Assembly: GCA_963966185.1 (NCBI GenBank)
Contig: CAWZYM010000216.1
Span: 697,501-761,500 of the forward strand
DNA length: 64,000 nt
Origin: Rhabditoides inermis
Lineage: Eukaryota > Nematoda > Chromadorea > Rhabditida > Rhabditidae
Direction of reading: 5' to 3'
The position numbers were made by a program, and so were the translations under genes. Each line of letters opens with the position of its first letter. Positions within the stretch are counted from its first letter, which is position 1. The notes under the pieces were generated by a model. That model was not told where the DNA came from and did no database searches. It saw nothing but the letters and a program-made list of their open reading frames with translations. Below are positions 22,898 through 36,654 of the stretch, piece by piece.

Positions 22898-24955
22898 ATG
22901 GAGGAGGAGTTACCGCCATGCGTTCACCCGGTCGCCCTCCGTCCACAGCCAGTGCTCTCGCACATTGGTGAGTACTGTAATGAGGAGTACTGTACATTGA
23001 AATAAAGAGAGTACTTGTTCGCCATCACTTGTCACGCCCCTCTCGGCAGGCGGAACTTCTTTTGTGGACTGTACTGTATTGGGTGGGTGTGAGAGTACTT
23101 TGGAGCGCCGTTGCGGTGTCGATATGAAATTTCGATTTTCTTCTGTTCTTCTCGAGTTGTCGCCAAACATTGTTACAACCGCCATCTGACTCTCGCATAG
23201 TAGTTTCCTTGAAACTTTTTTCGCAACTGTTTTACAAACACATCCAAGTACCTTGTTTCAAAGTTGTTTTGAAGGGCTTCGAATAGAACTTGGTACAAAC
23301 TTAGACCATCTCACACTTTTAGACATTCCGCCGGCGTGGTGTCAGTTTCCCTCGGCCTACCATGAACTGCGACCGATGGACACAAGACAGTACGACATTC
23401 AGCCCTCCGCCGCAGACACTATCACCTTTCACGATATCGGTGAGCCTCTCTCCCTCTCTCTCTCCCTCTCTCCCTCCCTCCCTCCCTCTCTCTCTCTCTC
23501 TCTCTCCTTGGCAAGTTGTCAGCTGATCGCCCAAGCACAGATGGATCAATAGATACCGTACCCCCTATACCCACCCGAACCTCATAAGCCGTTTGTTGAA
23601 TTCGCGTGCGTTGCGCTTTTCGATTTTCTGGAAAGCCCGGGGGTTGTTTGGTAAGGGTGTGTGGGAACGGGGCCTGCCCCAGGGTAAACAAGGCATACTG
23701 TAATTTGTAGGATACCGTGACTTGTAGGATACCGTAACCTTTACTTTCCAGGCCAGCCCAAGTACAGCGCGTATCCGGCGGTGCCAACCACTGTCAGTCC
23801 CGATGACCCGACCAAGAGGTACGGTAGAGTACGTTGTATGTTTATAACTCGTAAAATACATACCTACTACCTACGTTCCACAGCTGGAACTCATTGTCTC
23901 ACTGTGCGAAGCAACTCAATGTGTAGATGCTGAACAGCGAAAATTCATGTTCTAGAGTCATTACCTGGACAGTATTGCATGTACAGTAATCAGTACCCCT
24001 TACAGTATCTCGAACGTCTACACGCCCGTGTCGTCTGTGGACGAAGAGAAGCACTACGCGGTTCCCAAGGACGCGCTCCTTTCGGTGTCCGTGAAAGAAG
24101 AGGAGGACGAGATCAACGAGTTCCTCGAGAGGAAGGAGCAGAGTCACACACCCAAGGTGAGCACCCCCCCTCTCTCTCTCACTCTCATAGGTAAGCTGTA
24201 AGGTGTAGACAGGTGTGTTGATGGTCTCGAATCGACCGCAGAAGGTCAGTCAGTCTAGACCATATCCGTTCCGATTCTCGCGCCAGGCGTTCCGAGTTCG
24301 CAGCTATCACTTGTTTCCAATGGTTTTCTCATCGTCTACACTTGTTTTTGTATCGTACGTTTTAGTTGGCGCGTATGTTTAGTGTGGTTTCACTTTCAGC
24401 AATACGTCCATAGACTTAACATAATTAACTGACCCGAGCAGCTTGCGCACCCGTCTTGGCGGACTCTTACGAAAACATGGCCATATCCACAGTTTTTAAT
24501 GCTGATTCCGAATATGAGAAACAAGCCGTTTTGTTTTGCAGTCAGATTCGGGAGTGACGCCTGCGAAGCGCGGACGACCGACCGAGAATCCCTGCTGGAG
24601 CTACTTCATCCGGCTCGACGACCAGAACGTGCGCTGTCGGCTCTGCAGCAAGGTGCGCCCTCTCTCTCTCTCTCCTCTCTTTCTTTCCCTGTCCCTCTCG
24701 CTCTCTCCTCTCTCTGGCTTCTATTATTTACTATACTACAAGTCCGTGATAGTCGCGCTCTCATTCTTCTCCCCATTTGGGGAGAGATTTCATCTCGCCA
24801 CATTTTTGTGCATGGTGCTAAAATTTCCAGAGAGCACTCACTATCTGCGCGCTCTCTAATTGCCGCGCTCTCTCGCCTCATCTCTCTCTCTCTCTCTCTC
24901 TCTCTGAGCCGGCATGTCCCTGTAGGGCAGTGTCGAGAAAAGATGCGATCAGATG

Positions 24956-25008
<53 letters not shown>

Positions 25009-28000
25009 GAGAGGGGGGGGGGGAGAGAGAGAGGCTAGGCTAGGCTGCTGGTAGTAGTGCGTGGAAGGGAAGACAGATTAGCTCACTGTTTCAGTGGGTC
25101 ACCCCGCGATAAAAAGTGGAATTGATGGGGTCTAGTATAACGGGAGTGCATGCGTAAGGACAGCAAGGGATCGAGAACAGACTGCTAAGACGCCAAACTC
25201 AACTTTTGCCGGCATAAACCATAATAGATCTGTCGTTTGTATCATGCAGCTAGAAAAGCCAAAGTAAACAAGTAAACAAACAAACAAACAAACCTTATCA
25301 GATCGTCAAGTCTGCGTGCGCGACGAACATGACCAAGCATCTGGAGAGACACCACCAGGCCGACTATCAACAGCTCATCGTACAGATCCGGCAGTACCGA
25401 CAGCAGAAGGTACGGTACTTTATACTTTTCAAGATACCGTACCCTGTGCATTTCTGTATCAATAGCAGAAAGTACGGTACTTTATACTTTTCAAGATATC
25501 GGAACCTGTAAGCTAGCAAAAAAGGAAATAAGCGTTCAAGCAGCATATGTAGTGTAGGCAGTAGAAGGTACGGTTCCGTATGATTTTCAAAATACCGTAC
25601 CCTTTATATTTCTGAACCAATAGCAGGACGGAAACGCGTCTTTCTTCTTCCGTTAATAATGTAAAGGAAAAGGAGAAACATTTTATGGAAAGCAATCGGT
25701 GACATTAACAAGAAAACATTGCAAGGAATCTTCCATTTGAGTGTTTGTAGAGCGCGTGAAAGGTATGTACGTATAAAAAACGCGTACAAGCAGTACCGTA
25801 TCTTGTTTCTAACATACCGTATACTTATCCAGTATGATCATAACTAAAACAAACAAATCAGCGAACACAGCAGAAGTAAAGGTACCGTATCCCATTTTCA
25901 CAGTACCGCATACCGTATACCGTTAACCTCAGGGTCCACCCGCCCCGCCCCTCATCATGTTTAGTAAAAGCAAGAGTACCGTACTTTTCAAAGTACCGTA
26001 TCCGTCAGGGTCCGCCCGCCCCGTCCCTCACCATAGTTAATAAAAGCAAAAGTACCGTATTCTGTTTCCAACATACCGTATCCTCTCAGGGTCCACTTGC
26101 ACCAGAAAGAAAAGTACCGTATTATATTTTCACAACACCGTATACCGTATACCTTCCGTCAGGGTCCGCCCGCCCCGTCGCTCACCACCAATCAATCAAT
26201 CAATCAATCGTTTATTCGGAATCGTTATATCTGGTTATGACAACACAATCATAATGATATGAAGCACACAGTAGTGCCTAAGATGCTAGATACATACATA
26301 GGCTAACGCCGGGGAAGACAGGTAGGCTGACGAGGTTAGTGGTGGGAAGACGATACTTGATCGATAATCATTCCTGGACCATTAGAGTACCGTTATTTAC
26401 GTGTAGAGCTCCGGGGTTTTCTTTGCTTCCATGCCAATCGGTATCTCCTCGCGCCATAGCTGCTTCGCACACCATATTTAGTAAAAACATAAGTACCGTA
26501 TCCCATTTTCATAGTACCGTATACCGTATCCCTCAGGGTCCGCCCGCCCCAGAAGGAAAAGCACCGTATCCCATTTTCATAGTACCGTATTATACCGTAT
26601 CCGTCAGGGTCCCCGCGCCTCAGAAGAAAAAGTACCGTATCCCATTTTCAAACTACCGTATACCGTATACCGTATCCTCTCAGGGTCCGCCCGCGCCGTC
26701 CCTGACCACCCCCCAGCCCACCCCTCCAGCGGTGGCCGCACAGCAGCAGCCACAGCCAGTGCAGCACTCGCTCGTCATACAGGTGGGATAGGTTCACCAG
26801 TCCTATGGTTTACTAGTCCCAGGTATGAGTTTCGTATTCAAGAGTTGAACAAAGAAGGTGAAACACGAAAAGTTTAGCCCGTGTATCGGGGTTATTGCCG
26901 TGTACATTTGGAGAAACAGTTCAATACAGCGAAATGAGCAATGGCATACGGTATGAGAAAAATAAACAAAGTGTAAAATGATACAGACAGCATCGAATGT
27001 TGACTACAGTCTACATACGAATCTTCGAAACTGGCAACAAATGGGAGATTACTTTCGCATTTCTAGAAAGGATTTTACAGTTTCATGTTTTGCGGACATT
27101 ACTATGGAAGGGGGAGTGAGTTCCAAAGCCTATAAATCCTGTTGAAAAATGCACTGCATGCGGCTGCTCTTGTTCTTAGTGTTTTTGGTCTTTGTAACCC
27201 CTGCTTAGCTTAGATTGACGTTGCAACAATGTACAAAGTTTTCTCTTTAAACTGCTACTAGGATTCCTCAAATTCCATCGGTCAACGACCAGTATTTATC
27301 ACTTGCAGACCGCTCCGCCGGCGTCGCACTGCCTCCTGCCGACCACCAACCACTTCGTCAAGGTACGAGTTTCGAAACTTGTACTTATTCTTATAACGTT
27401 GGTTTTTTGTACCCATACGGCATATCGTTTCCAATTGAAAGATGTAGGCACTCACTGAAACATACATATCTCGTAAACAAACAAACAAACAAACGAACGA
27501 ACAAACAAACAATGATGATTTGACAAAGCAGAGAGAGTAGTTCACAAACAAATGAACAAACAAACAAACAAACAACCCCTTTGCAGACAGAGGCCTACTC
27601 GACCACCGACTACACACCGCAGTTGGACAGGGAGCAGCAGCTGCTGTTCGGGGGAGCGTTCGAGCAGCGGTGAGGTCTCTCTCTCTCTCTCTCTCTACCT
27701 CTCTCTCTCTCTACCTCTCTCTCTACCTCTCTCTACCTCTCTCTCTACCTCTCTCCATCCTCTCTCTCTCTTTCTCTCTCTCTCTACCCCTCTCCTCACT
27801 CTCTCTCTCCCTCTCTCTACCTCTCTCCACCCTCTCTCTCTCTTTCTCTCTCTCTCTCTATCCCTCTCCTCTCTCTCTCTCCCTCTCTCTACCTCTCTCC
27901 ACTCTCTCTCTTTTTCTGTCCTACGCTATCGAGCTATTCATCCCTTCGCCATTCCACTTTCTGCGGTTACAGTATTAAACAATCTCACTGACCCACCCAC

Positions 28001-28023
28001 AATCCTGAACAATGAGGAAATTA

Positions 28024-28063
<40 letters not shown>

Positions 28064-29520
28064 AAGAAAGAGTCGTTGACAAATAAACATCTCTCTTCCC
28101 TTCAGCCCGTCCGACCCTTGGCAGCAGCTGCACTCTGTCTACCAGCCCTCTCTCCAGTGGCAGTCCTTTGATGCGTGGGGTGGGGCCGGCATCTCCCACT
28201 CACTCGGAGTAGGCGACGGCGGTCTGGACCAGCTCAGTGGTGCGTTGTTTGTTTGTTTGTTTGTTTGTTGGTTTGTTGGTTGGTTGTTTATCAGTCTGTG
28301 AGGTGAATGTTGTGGTGCGCGAAGATGATGGGTTCAAATCAGATTCACTCGGAATAGCAATCTTCATGACACGAACGAAACGCATACATTCTCAGTGGTG
28401 CGTGGGATTGTTTTTTTTTTTGCTATAACAGGTACGCTAGAACTAGTTTCGCTTTCAGGCAAACGAGATAGCTGGTCATTGCGTTTCACTATCACTAAAA
28501 AGATTCACATCAAAATTTACAACTGAACAAATCTGAATGATGATCAAAACGACAAAAAAAACGATTCAAAAAAATCAAAACTGAATGACAAAAACGACAC
28601 AAAAAAACTCATCCATCCGTTTTTCAGTGAACGGCTGGCTGTCCCACCAGCAGGCGCACTCCGCGTCCACCTCCACCGCCGAGCCACTCGCCGCCGCCAT
28701 GCAAGCCCCGCCCCCGCAAGCCCCGCCCCCGCAAGTCCCGCCCACCCAGCGACAGCCCCACGAGAAGCCGTTCATGAAGAGGAATCGGTGAGATCGATTC
28801 GATGAACACTATCATGTGCCTGCATGGCTGCGATAGAAGATCAGAGCATTGCAAAGAATCTCCCAATAAATGTTTGAAGCGAGGATGAAACGTATAGAAC
28901 AATATTAGTGTCATATTCGTTTTATTTGTTCAATTTTCTTTCTTTTTTTCTTCAGGAAGACGGAGCACCCGGTCTGGGAGTTCTTCAAGCGGACGGGAGA
29001 TGGAAACGCGCAGTGCTCCATTTGCGCCGGGGTGGTCAAGGTGGGCGATCAATCAATAAATCGATAATTCGGACTCAAAATACTCATCTCGAATCAAGTA
29101 GCACATTATTACAACTACATACATGGAAATTTGCAATAAGAACATGTATTTCGGTGGCCTCGTGGATGTGTGTGTGCTATTGGTGATTCTTTTACCGATA
29201 CTCGAATCAATCAATAAATCAATACATCAATAAATCAATACTTTCAGTCGCCGTGCTCGTCGAACTTTATGCGGCACCTGATGCGGCATCACTCGGTCGA
29301 GTACAACTCGGTGTACGTCAAGTGGGTGCAGAAGCGCGGCCCGCTCACCAAGGACGCCCCAGCCCCGCACGCCCCGCCCCCTCAGCAGCAGCAGCAGCTG
29401 CAGATGCTCCAGCAGCAGTCGGTGCTCAACATTCCCACCTCGCACACGCCGCTGCTGTACCAGAAGGACGGACTGACGGGTGGTGTCATCTACACGACCA
29501 CACATAACGTGATCGTCTGA
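22898..29520 (+). CDS. Double BED-type zinc-finger protein (503 aa, 13 exons)
   Basis: Exons are 22898-22967, 23323-23439, 23752-23818, 24006-24156, 24542-24652, 25302-25409, 26684-26782, 27309-27362, 27587-27669, 28106-28239, 28628-28787, 28956-29040 and 29248-29520, all with consistent phase, ending in TGA. Two BED zinc fingers are visible. The first (WSYFIRLDD...CRLC...HLERHH) spans exons 5-6 and follows a basic AT-hook-like KRGRP. The second (WEFFKRTGD...CSIC...HLMRHH) spans exons 12-13. BED fingers bind DNA, so a nuclear transcription factor or chromatin role is likely. The rest is Pro/Gln-rich (polyQ in the last exon). No hAT transposase domain is present, so this is a host-type BED protein and not a transposon. 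The ATG follows CACA in good context. AATAAA follows the stop by 262 bp. Confidence 0.88.
25403..26690 (+). repeat. Minisatellite built from the flanking exon edges in the BED gene
   Basis: The real donor context GCAGAAG|GTACGGTAC (25403) is echoed at 25464 and 25559. The real acceptor context TCAG|GGTCCGCCCGCGCCG (26680) is echoed upstream at 25929, 26005, 26086, 26159, 26533 and 26604. Units of about 70-85 bp also carry GTACCGTAT repeats. A LINE fragment interrupts the array at 26188-26470. Confidence 0.85.
26188..26470 (-). mobile_element. LINE 3'-end fragment, minus orientation
   Basis: It begins with the (AATC)n tail complement, ATCAATCAATCAATCG, then GTTATATCTGGTTATGACAA, GGCTAACGCCGGGGAAGACA and GAGCTCCGGGGTTTTC. 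It matches the copies at 31482 and 36361 closely and is inserted in the exon-edge minisatellite. Confidence 0.8.
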
Positions 29521-29781
29521 GGCCACGCCTACTCAGACCCGCCCCCCACGTGTTTATAGAAAGTATAGAACAGCCAACGATATCCATCTACCTCTTTTAG
29601 CCTTGTTCGTTTTGTTTCGTCTTTGAACAGGTCTTTCTCCCCACCCCCTCGATTGGCCATTACAGTGCATTATACACATACTCACTTTGTAATTTTGTAT
29701 TTTTATGTAATTGTACATTTATAAGTTATATATGGTGATATCGACACGTGTAGCCCGGTTTGTGATGCGTGCAAGAGAGCG

Positions 29782-29787
29782 AATAAA
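29782..29787 (+). promoter_or_regulatory. Polyadenylation signal of the BED-finger gene
   Basis: AATAAA lies 262 bp after the stop codon in an AT-rich 3' UTR. It is the first such hexamer downstream. Confidence 0.65.
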
Positions 29788-30541
29788 GCCACTTTATCCT
29801 GTCTCAGACTACTCGGAATTGGTCTTATCAACGTTGCTTGATTGAAATGGCGTCAGACCATCTCAGAAAGGACCTGCGTAGACTTGGGTCTATCTATATG
29901 TTGCTTTTTGCCAGCTGCCTCCCACAGATAACAAAGACGCGCATCCTTTAACAGTAGTCCGAGGTCAATACCAGTACCATCTGATCACTACTGATTACTC
30001 AATTACTGATAACACCTCCATGTGACACACTTCAAACAAAAACACTCTTGAAATTTGCATGGTTCTGTACTAGAGATCAGGAGACTGGCGAGACGACAGA
30101 CAGCGAGACAGTCACATGACACTCGCTATCAGGCCTTTTTCTCGCGGAATTCGATAAGCCCTGAAACAGTTGGGACAATGAGGCTGTGATGTAAGCCGGG
30201 CGGCGAGACGCCACGCCGACGCGCCATAGCCTATCAGTCCTATCAGGCTATATCACTCCAATCTCCACAGCTCATAAGTTATCACCGCAGAGAGAGAGAC
30301 CGCCTTCTTTCCGCGGACCCCATGCCCATTGCATCACCCGAATGGAGTGGCAGCGTGTGCTTGAAAGTTCCTTCCTGTACTATCAAGTGAACCTGACCTT
30401 TATGACTTTTAAACGAGTGTACTTGATAGTGTATCATCGTAATCACTAATCACTATCAATGTCTATCCGCTATCCCTTCAGTACAGCGATTGACTGTCGT
30501 CGTCTTTTCTGAAAAGATGTTTTCGTCAATTTCTAAATTCT
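29788..30541. other. Intergenic region between the BED gene and LTA4H
   Basis: No open gene is seen. The region ends in a pyrimidine tract and CCAG just before the LTA4H ATG. It could hold the LTA4H promoter, or simply an outron if the gene is spliced-leader trans-spliced. Confidence 0.4.
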
Positions 30542-30557
30542 CTATTTTTTTCCAGAA
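30542..30557 (+). promoter_or_regulatory. Splice acceptor directly before the LTA4H start codon
   Basis: CTATTTTTTTCCAG|AAATG places a strong 3' splice site two bases before the initiating ATG. This fits either a 5'-UTR intron or a spliced-leader trans-splice site. Confidence 0.6.
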
Positions 30558-33359
30558 ATGTGCCGCCGCCACTTGCCCCAAGCGGGCGATCCCTGCAGTT
30601 GCGCCAATGTTGACGAGGTACTCTCTCTCTCCCTCTCTCTCTCCCTCTCCCTCTTTCTCTCTCCCTCTCTCTCTCTCCTCTCTCTCTCCCCTCTCTCCCT
30701 CCCCTTCTCTCCCACTCTCTCTCCTCTCCCTCTCCCCCTCTCTCCCTCTCACCCTCTCTTTCTCCCTCCCTCATCCGCTCTCCCTCTTCTTTCTCTTCTT
30801 TTCCCTCTCCCCCTCTCTCTCTTTCCCTCCCCATCACCCCCTCCCTCCTCTCTCTCTCCCTCTTCCCCCCTCTCTCTATCTCTCCCTCTCCCTCTCTCTC
30901 ACTGTCTCTCACTGTCTCTCTCCCCCTTCTCCCCCTTTTCTCTCCCCTCCCTCTCCCCTCTCCCCCCCGGAAGTGACGTCATTGCAGATCATCGTCAAGC
31001 ACACGTCTATCAAGTGGGACGTGCACTTCCAGCTGAACATGCTGTACGGCCAGGCGACCCTCACCTGTCACGTGCTCAAGGATACGAACAAGCTGGTGAG
31101 TATAGTAGTATAGTAGTAACTAGTATGGAGTATACTAGTAACTAGTTACTAGTACTCTAGCTGGTGACCGTTTGCTTTCGATTGTCAGTGAGACTACATT
31201 GCGAAACAAGCTGGTGAGTGTACTGGTAGTGAGAGTAGTAGTATGTAACTAGTAGTGAGTATATGCTAGTAACTAGTAGTGAACAAGCTGGGGAGCTGGT
31301 GGGTGGAGTGGTAGGGAGTATAGTGGTATACAAGTAGTGAGTATAAACTAGTAACTAGTACAAGCTCGTGAGTACTGGTAGGGAGAGTAGTAGTAACTAG
31401 TAGTGAGTATATACTAGTAACTAGTAGTGAGCAAGCTGGTGAGTACTGATACATAGTGAGTATAGTAGTAACTAGTAGTGAGTCAATCAATCAATCGTTT
31501 ATCCGGAATCGTTATATCTGAATATGACAACACAATCATAATGATATGAAGTATACAGTAGTGCCTAAGATGCTAGATACATAGGCTAACGCCGGGGAAA
31601 GACAGGTAGGCTGACGAGCTTAGCGTTAGTGGTGGGAAGACGATATTCAATCGATAATCATTCCTGGGCCATTAGAGTACCATTCTTGACGTGAAGAGCT
31701 CCGGGGTTTCCTTTGCTTCCATGCCAATTGGTATCTCCTCGCGCCATAGCTGCTTCCACATGAGGGTACTTCCCGCCGCCTCACTGGTTACTCGGGAAGG
31801 ATTCTTGTCGATGACCGAACATTCGGCGGCGGCGGGGCAAAATGAGGACCCGACCGCACGCCGCGGGGAAAAAAAGAAGAATAGTAGTGAGTATGTACTA
31901 GTAACCAGTTACTAGTATTCTATGTGGCTGGTGAGCGTTTGTTTTCTTTGATCAAACTCTTTGAATACATTGCCGATTCGCAACCGCACTCGAACTACTA
32001 CAGAACGTGAAACGTAGTGTCAGTTTCCATTGAGCACCTGCCTCAATTGAAATAATTTCGGACGAACTACAAAGCGACAACTTTTAATATGCAATGTCAT
32101 GTGCGTGGTACTACTGCGAACTTCAAATTAACATGGAACGTGTTTCTATTTAAACTTTAAAAAAAAAGAAGAAAAAAAGGAAAAGAAAAGAAACAAAAAA
32201 GGTCACGCTATAGAATAGCGGCATTGATCTTGAACTTTCACATTCAGCTGCTGGACGTGCGCGATCTGTCCATTCGCTCGGTGACCGTGGACGGCAGAGA
32301 CGCCGACTTCCGCATAGCGCCAAACGTCTACACGTTCTTCGGCAGCAAGATGAAGATATACATCCCCGCCGACCTCGGCAAGGAGGGCGCCACGCTGTGG
32401 GTGGTCTCCTTTCTCTCCCTCTCTCCCTCTCTCTCTCTCTCGCTCTCTCGCTCTCTCAACAGCTTCCTTCCAGCTCTGTCGTCGTCCAATACGGCACCTC
32501 CCCGGAAGCGACCGCCCTCCAGTGGATGAAGAAGGACCAGACGACAGATAAGAAGGTGGTACGGTACATTGAATTCGAGTTACCGTAACCCTCGTCCAGG
32601 CACCGTACCTGTTCTCGCAGTGCCAGGCTATTCACGCTCGCTCCATCGTTCCCTGCATGGACACCCCGTGCGTGAAAAGCACCTATGATGCGCAGGTGTG
32701 TGTGTGTGTGTGTGTGTGGTATACGGTAGTACAGTAGCCTATGATGTGCAGGTTTACGCGTCTATTTTTGCGCTTGACCGCAAATCGTCTGGGACGATAA
32801 GTATTTGCACTTTGACAATGCCAGGCTGCGCCTGTCAATCACTCCATAAATTATCAGAATATAGGCAATAATCTGTTGTTATCACAAAAGAGTGGACCGG
32901 GGTCAAATAGGCTTATTTCCCGGTGTGGGTCCGGGAAAAAAACGCGGGACACGTGTTATGTGTAATAGGGATTAGAAATGCGAGGGACGCATCCCATTTA
33001 TGGAATCATTTTAAAGGACCAGGGGCGTTTCGCAGATACCCCTCTAGCAAGAATTCATAATTTTGTAGCAAAACATCTTGTCTATGGCAGGATCTGCATA
33101 GTGAGAAGTGAACGCCGTAATGAAACAGAAACAAAGGTCGTGGATCTATCAGTACTGTATGGTCATCAAGCAATCCAACTGAAATACGTACTGTGAATTG
33201 CAAAAATAGTAATAAAAAATCTGATAAATGAAATCAATAAAAACAATAAATCAATAAATTCCAGGTCACTGTGCCTCTCGGTCTCACCTGTCTGATGTCG
33301 GCGATTGGAGGCGACTCCAAGTCCGATGACGAACACACGACGTTCTTCTTCCGACAGGT

Positions 33360-33404
<45 letters not shown>

Positions 33405-34040
33405 ACTCTCTCACTTCTCCCCCCTTTCAGCCGGTCGCCGTCCCCTCCTACCTCATCGCTATTGTCGTTGGACTCATGGAGAAGAGGGACATCTCGGAGC
33501 GGTGAGGAGAGAGAGAGAGAGAGAGAGACAGAGAGACAGAGAAGAGACAGAGAGAGACAGATAAGGGGGAAGGAGAGGGAGGAGCGAGATAGAGAGAGAG
33601 GGGGAGAGAGAGAGAGAGATTCCTTCCCTCTTACAGTGTGGCCGTCTGGGCCGAGCCGTCCGTCGTCGACAAGGCGCACTGGGAGTTCAGCGAGGTAATC
33701 GATAAATCGATGATTTACCAATCGATAAATCAATATTTCAGACCGAGGACATACTCGCGTGCGCCGAGCAGATCGCCGGCAAGTACATCTGGGGACGGTG
33801 AGTGACTTATCGATTTATTGATTGAGTGAATATCGATTTTCTAGCTACGACATGGTGTGCCTTCCGTCCTCGTTCCCGTTCGGTGGAATGGAGAACCCCT
33901 GTCTCACCTTCCTCACTCCCACCCTCATCGTGAGTCTCTCTCTCTCTCTCTCTCTCCTCTCTCTCCTCTCTCTCTCTCTCTCTCCTCTCACTCTCCTTCT
34001 CTCTCTCCCTCCCTCTCTCTCTCTCTCTCCTCTCTCTCTT

Positions 34041-34089
<49 letters not shown>

Positions 34090-34115
34090 CACTCTCCTTC
34101 TCTCTCTCTCCCTCC

Positions 34116-34164
<49 letters not shown>

Positions 34165-34639
34165 GATTATCGATTTATCGATTCCCATTCGCAGGCCGGT
34201 GATCGCTCTCTGGTGTCTGTGATTGCGCACGAGATCGCTCACTCGTGGAGTGGAAACCTGGTCACCAACAGCAGCTGGGAGCACTTCTGGTAAGGGAGAG
34301 AGAGAGAGGGGAGAGAGGGAGAGAGAGAGGGAGGAGAGAGAGAGGAGAGAGGGGGGAAGAGGGAGAAGAGAGAGGAAGAGAGAGGGAGAGAGAGAGAGGG
34401 AGAGAGAGGGGAGAGAGAGAGAGAGCAGTGAGAGAGGGAGAGAGAGAACATGTAGTTTGGTGAGAATAGAAGTGAGGTCGAGGAAGTGATTTGGTAGAGA
34501 GTAAGGAAATACGGTTATCTTCGGATTACTGCACGCAATTTCAAACTTGATGAAGAGTCAAACGTGAAACGTATCCTGAAAGTTATAACTTACATATAAT
34601 CGTGAATGGAATCGTGAAGAGAGAGAAAGAGAGAAAGAA

Positions 34640-34684
<45 letters not shown>

Positions 34685-34889
34685 CCCTCTCTCTTCAGGT
34701 TGAACGAGGGCTTCACAATGTTCATCGAGCGCAAGATCTGCGGCCGGCTGGTTAGCGAGGACTACAGACAGTTCATGGCGTTCAACGGATGGACAAACGC
34801 ACTCATTCCCGCCGTGGGTGGTCCCTCTCCCTCTCTCTCTCCCTCCCTCTCTCCTCTCTCTCCCTCTCTCTCTCTCCCTCCCTCTCTCC

Positions 34890-34922
<33 letters not shown>

Positions 34923-35481
34923 TCTCACGTTCGCATCCGATAGCTGACTGGTGTTTCTCTCATGACAGCCTATCAGACTTGGCGCTGCAACACTATGCCA
35001 CTCTGATAGGCTTATCACCGGAGGCTAAGTCACAAAGCCGGAGTGTCGTTTCTTTTTTCGGTTCGAATGGAATTTGGGGTGCGATCACACCACACGCAAG
35101 TAGAATAGTTGTTAGACAGTTGGATGCGAGGCACATCAATGACGTGATGAACAAGTGCAAACCGAGCGGACGAGAACCTCATTAGTTGAGGAAACTGACT
35201 AATGGGTTTACGGATATCCTGGAATCAGTATCGGAACATGAACAATACTGTACCCCTTATGTACATCCCTCTTCACAGTACCCCTTTACCAGAGCATAAA
35301 CACTACAGTACCCCTTACAGAACCCCTTACAGTACCCCTTTTCAGGTCTACGAGCAGTTCACTCCCACCCACCAGTTCACCAAACTCATCCAGAACCATG
35401 AGAACGTCGATCCGGACGTGGCATTCAGCTGCGTGCCCTATGAGAAGGTAGGGAGAGAGAGAGAGAGAGAGGGAGGGAGGG

Positions 35482-35542
<61 letters not shown>

Positions 35543-36585
35543 TTTTAAGTAGTTCATCACATGTGATTATAAAGAACAGGGAATTGTGAATAAATTAGTG
35601 TGCCACAGCATTCAATATAGGTTCGATTTGAAACGTATATGAACATCATAGAAAAAAAACAATATTTCCAGGGATCCGCTCTCCTCTTCTACCTCGAGCA
35701 GCTGCTGGGAGGACCCGGTAAGTGTTTTATTATTATTATAATATAATAATTAGCATAATTACCGATATCTGATATAGAAGAATAGAAAAAAATGTTTTAA
35801 ATAATAGAACAGTCCATGTTTTTTCCTTATGAATTTGCCTGTTTACCTATTAGTCACTAACTCGATCTTTCGATATATCCTCGCCTGCCAACAATGATCA
35901 CTTGAACTCGGCGCTGATACCGAGGGGGGGGGTGATAAGTGATAAGGCAATCAGGCAATCCACAAATCCCATCGGCCACATGGTCACAGAGGATTAGCAT
36001 AGATAAGAAGAAAGGCGGCGGCAGACCCTGCCAGGCGGGTGAGAGAATGTACCTTGGACTATATGTAGAGATTTACTATTACCGAGAACAAAAGTACTTC
36101 CAAGTAAAAGTAGTTGGTTTGTACTTTTGTCAAATTGAGCAAAAGGACTGGAATGATTTGAATAAAGATTTGGGCAATCAGGCTCTCAACATATTTTCAT
36201 ATGTTATGTGTTATGTCACCAGAGAAGTTCAGGTTTCGGGATCTAATACTACTAATACTATTAATTTCCACTTGTTCAGAGGTGTTCGAGCCGTATCTCC
36301 GTGACTATCTGGCCACCTTCGCGCACAAGAGCATCAACAGGTGGGAAAGGGATGGAAGTTATCAATCAATCAATCAATCAATCGTTTATCCGGAATCGTT
36401 ATATCTGATTATGGTAACACAATCATGACTATATGAAGCATACAGTACCATTCTTGACGTGTAGAGCTCCTGGGTTTTTTTTTTTGCTTCCATGCCAATT
36501 AGTATCTCCTCGCGCCATAGCTGCTTTCACATGAGGGTACTTCCCGCTGCCTCACTGCTTTCTCAGGAAGGATTCTTGTGATAGG

Positions 36586-36654
<69 letters not shown>

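Noticed and set aside
27478..28280. (CAAA)n / (GTTT)n runs considered as poly(A) tails of retroelements
   Set aside because: They are tetranucleotide microsatellites inside BED-gene introns with no element body or target duplication beside them.
30490..31145. Long Ser/Leu/Pro open frames on the plus strand (also near 14809, 27552, 33822, 39101, 47092 and elsewhere)
   Set aside because: They are read-through of (CT)n or (GA)n microsatellites in introns, which lack stops in most frames; true exons of other frames flank them.
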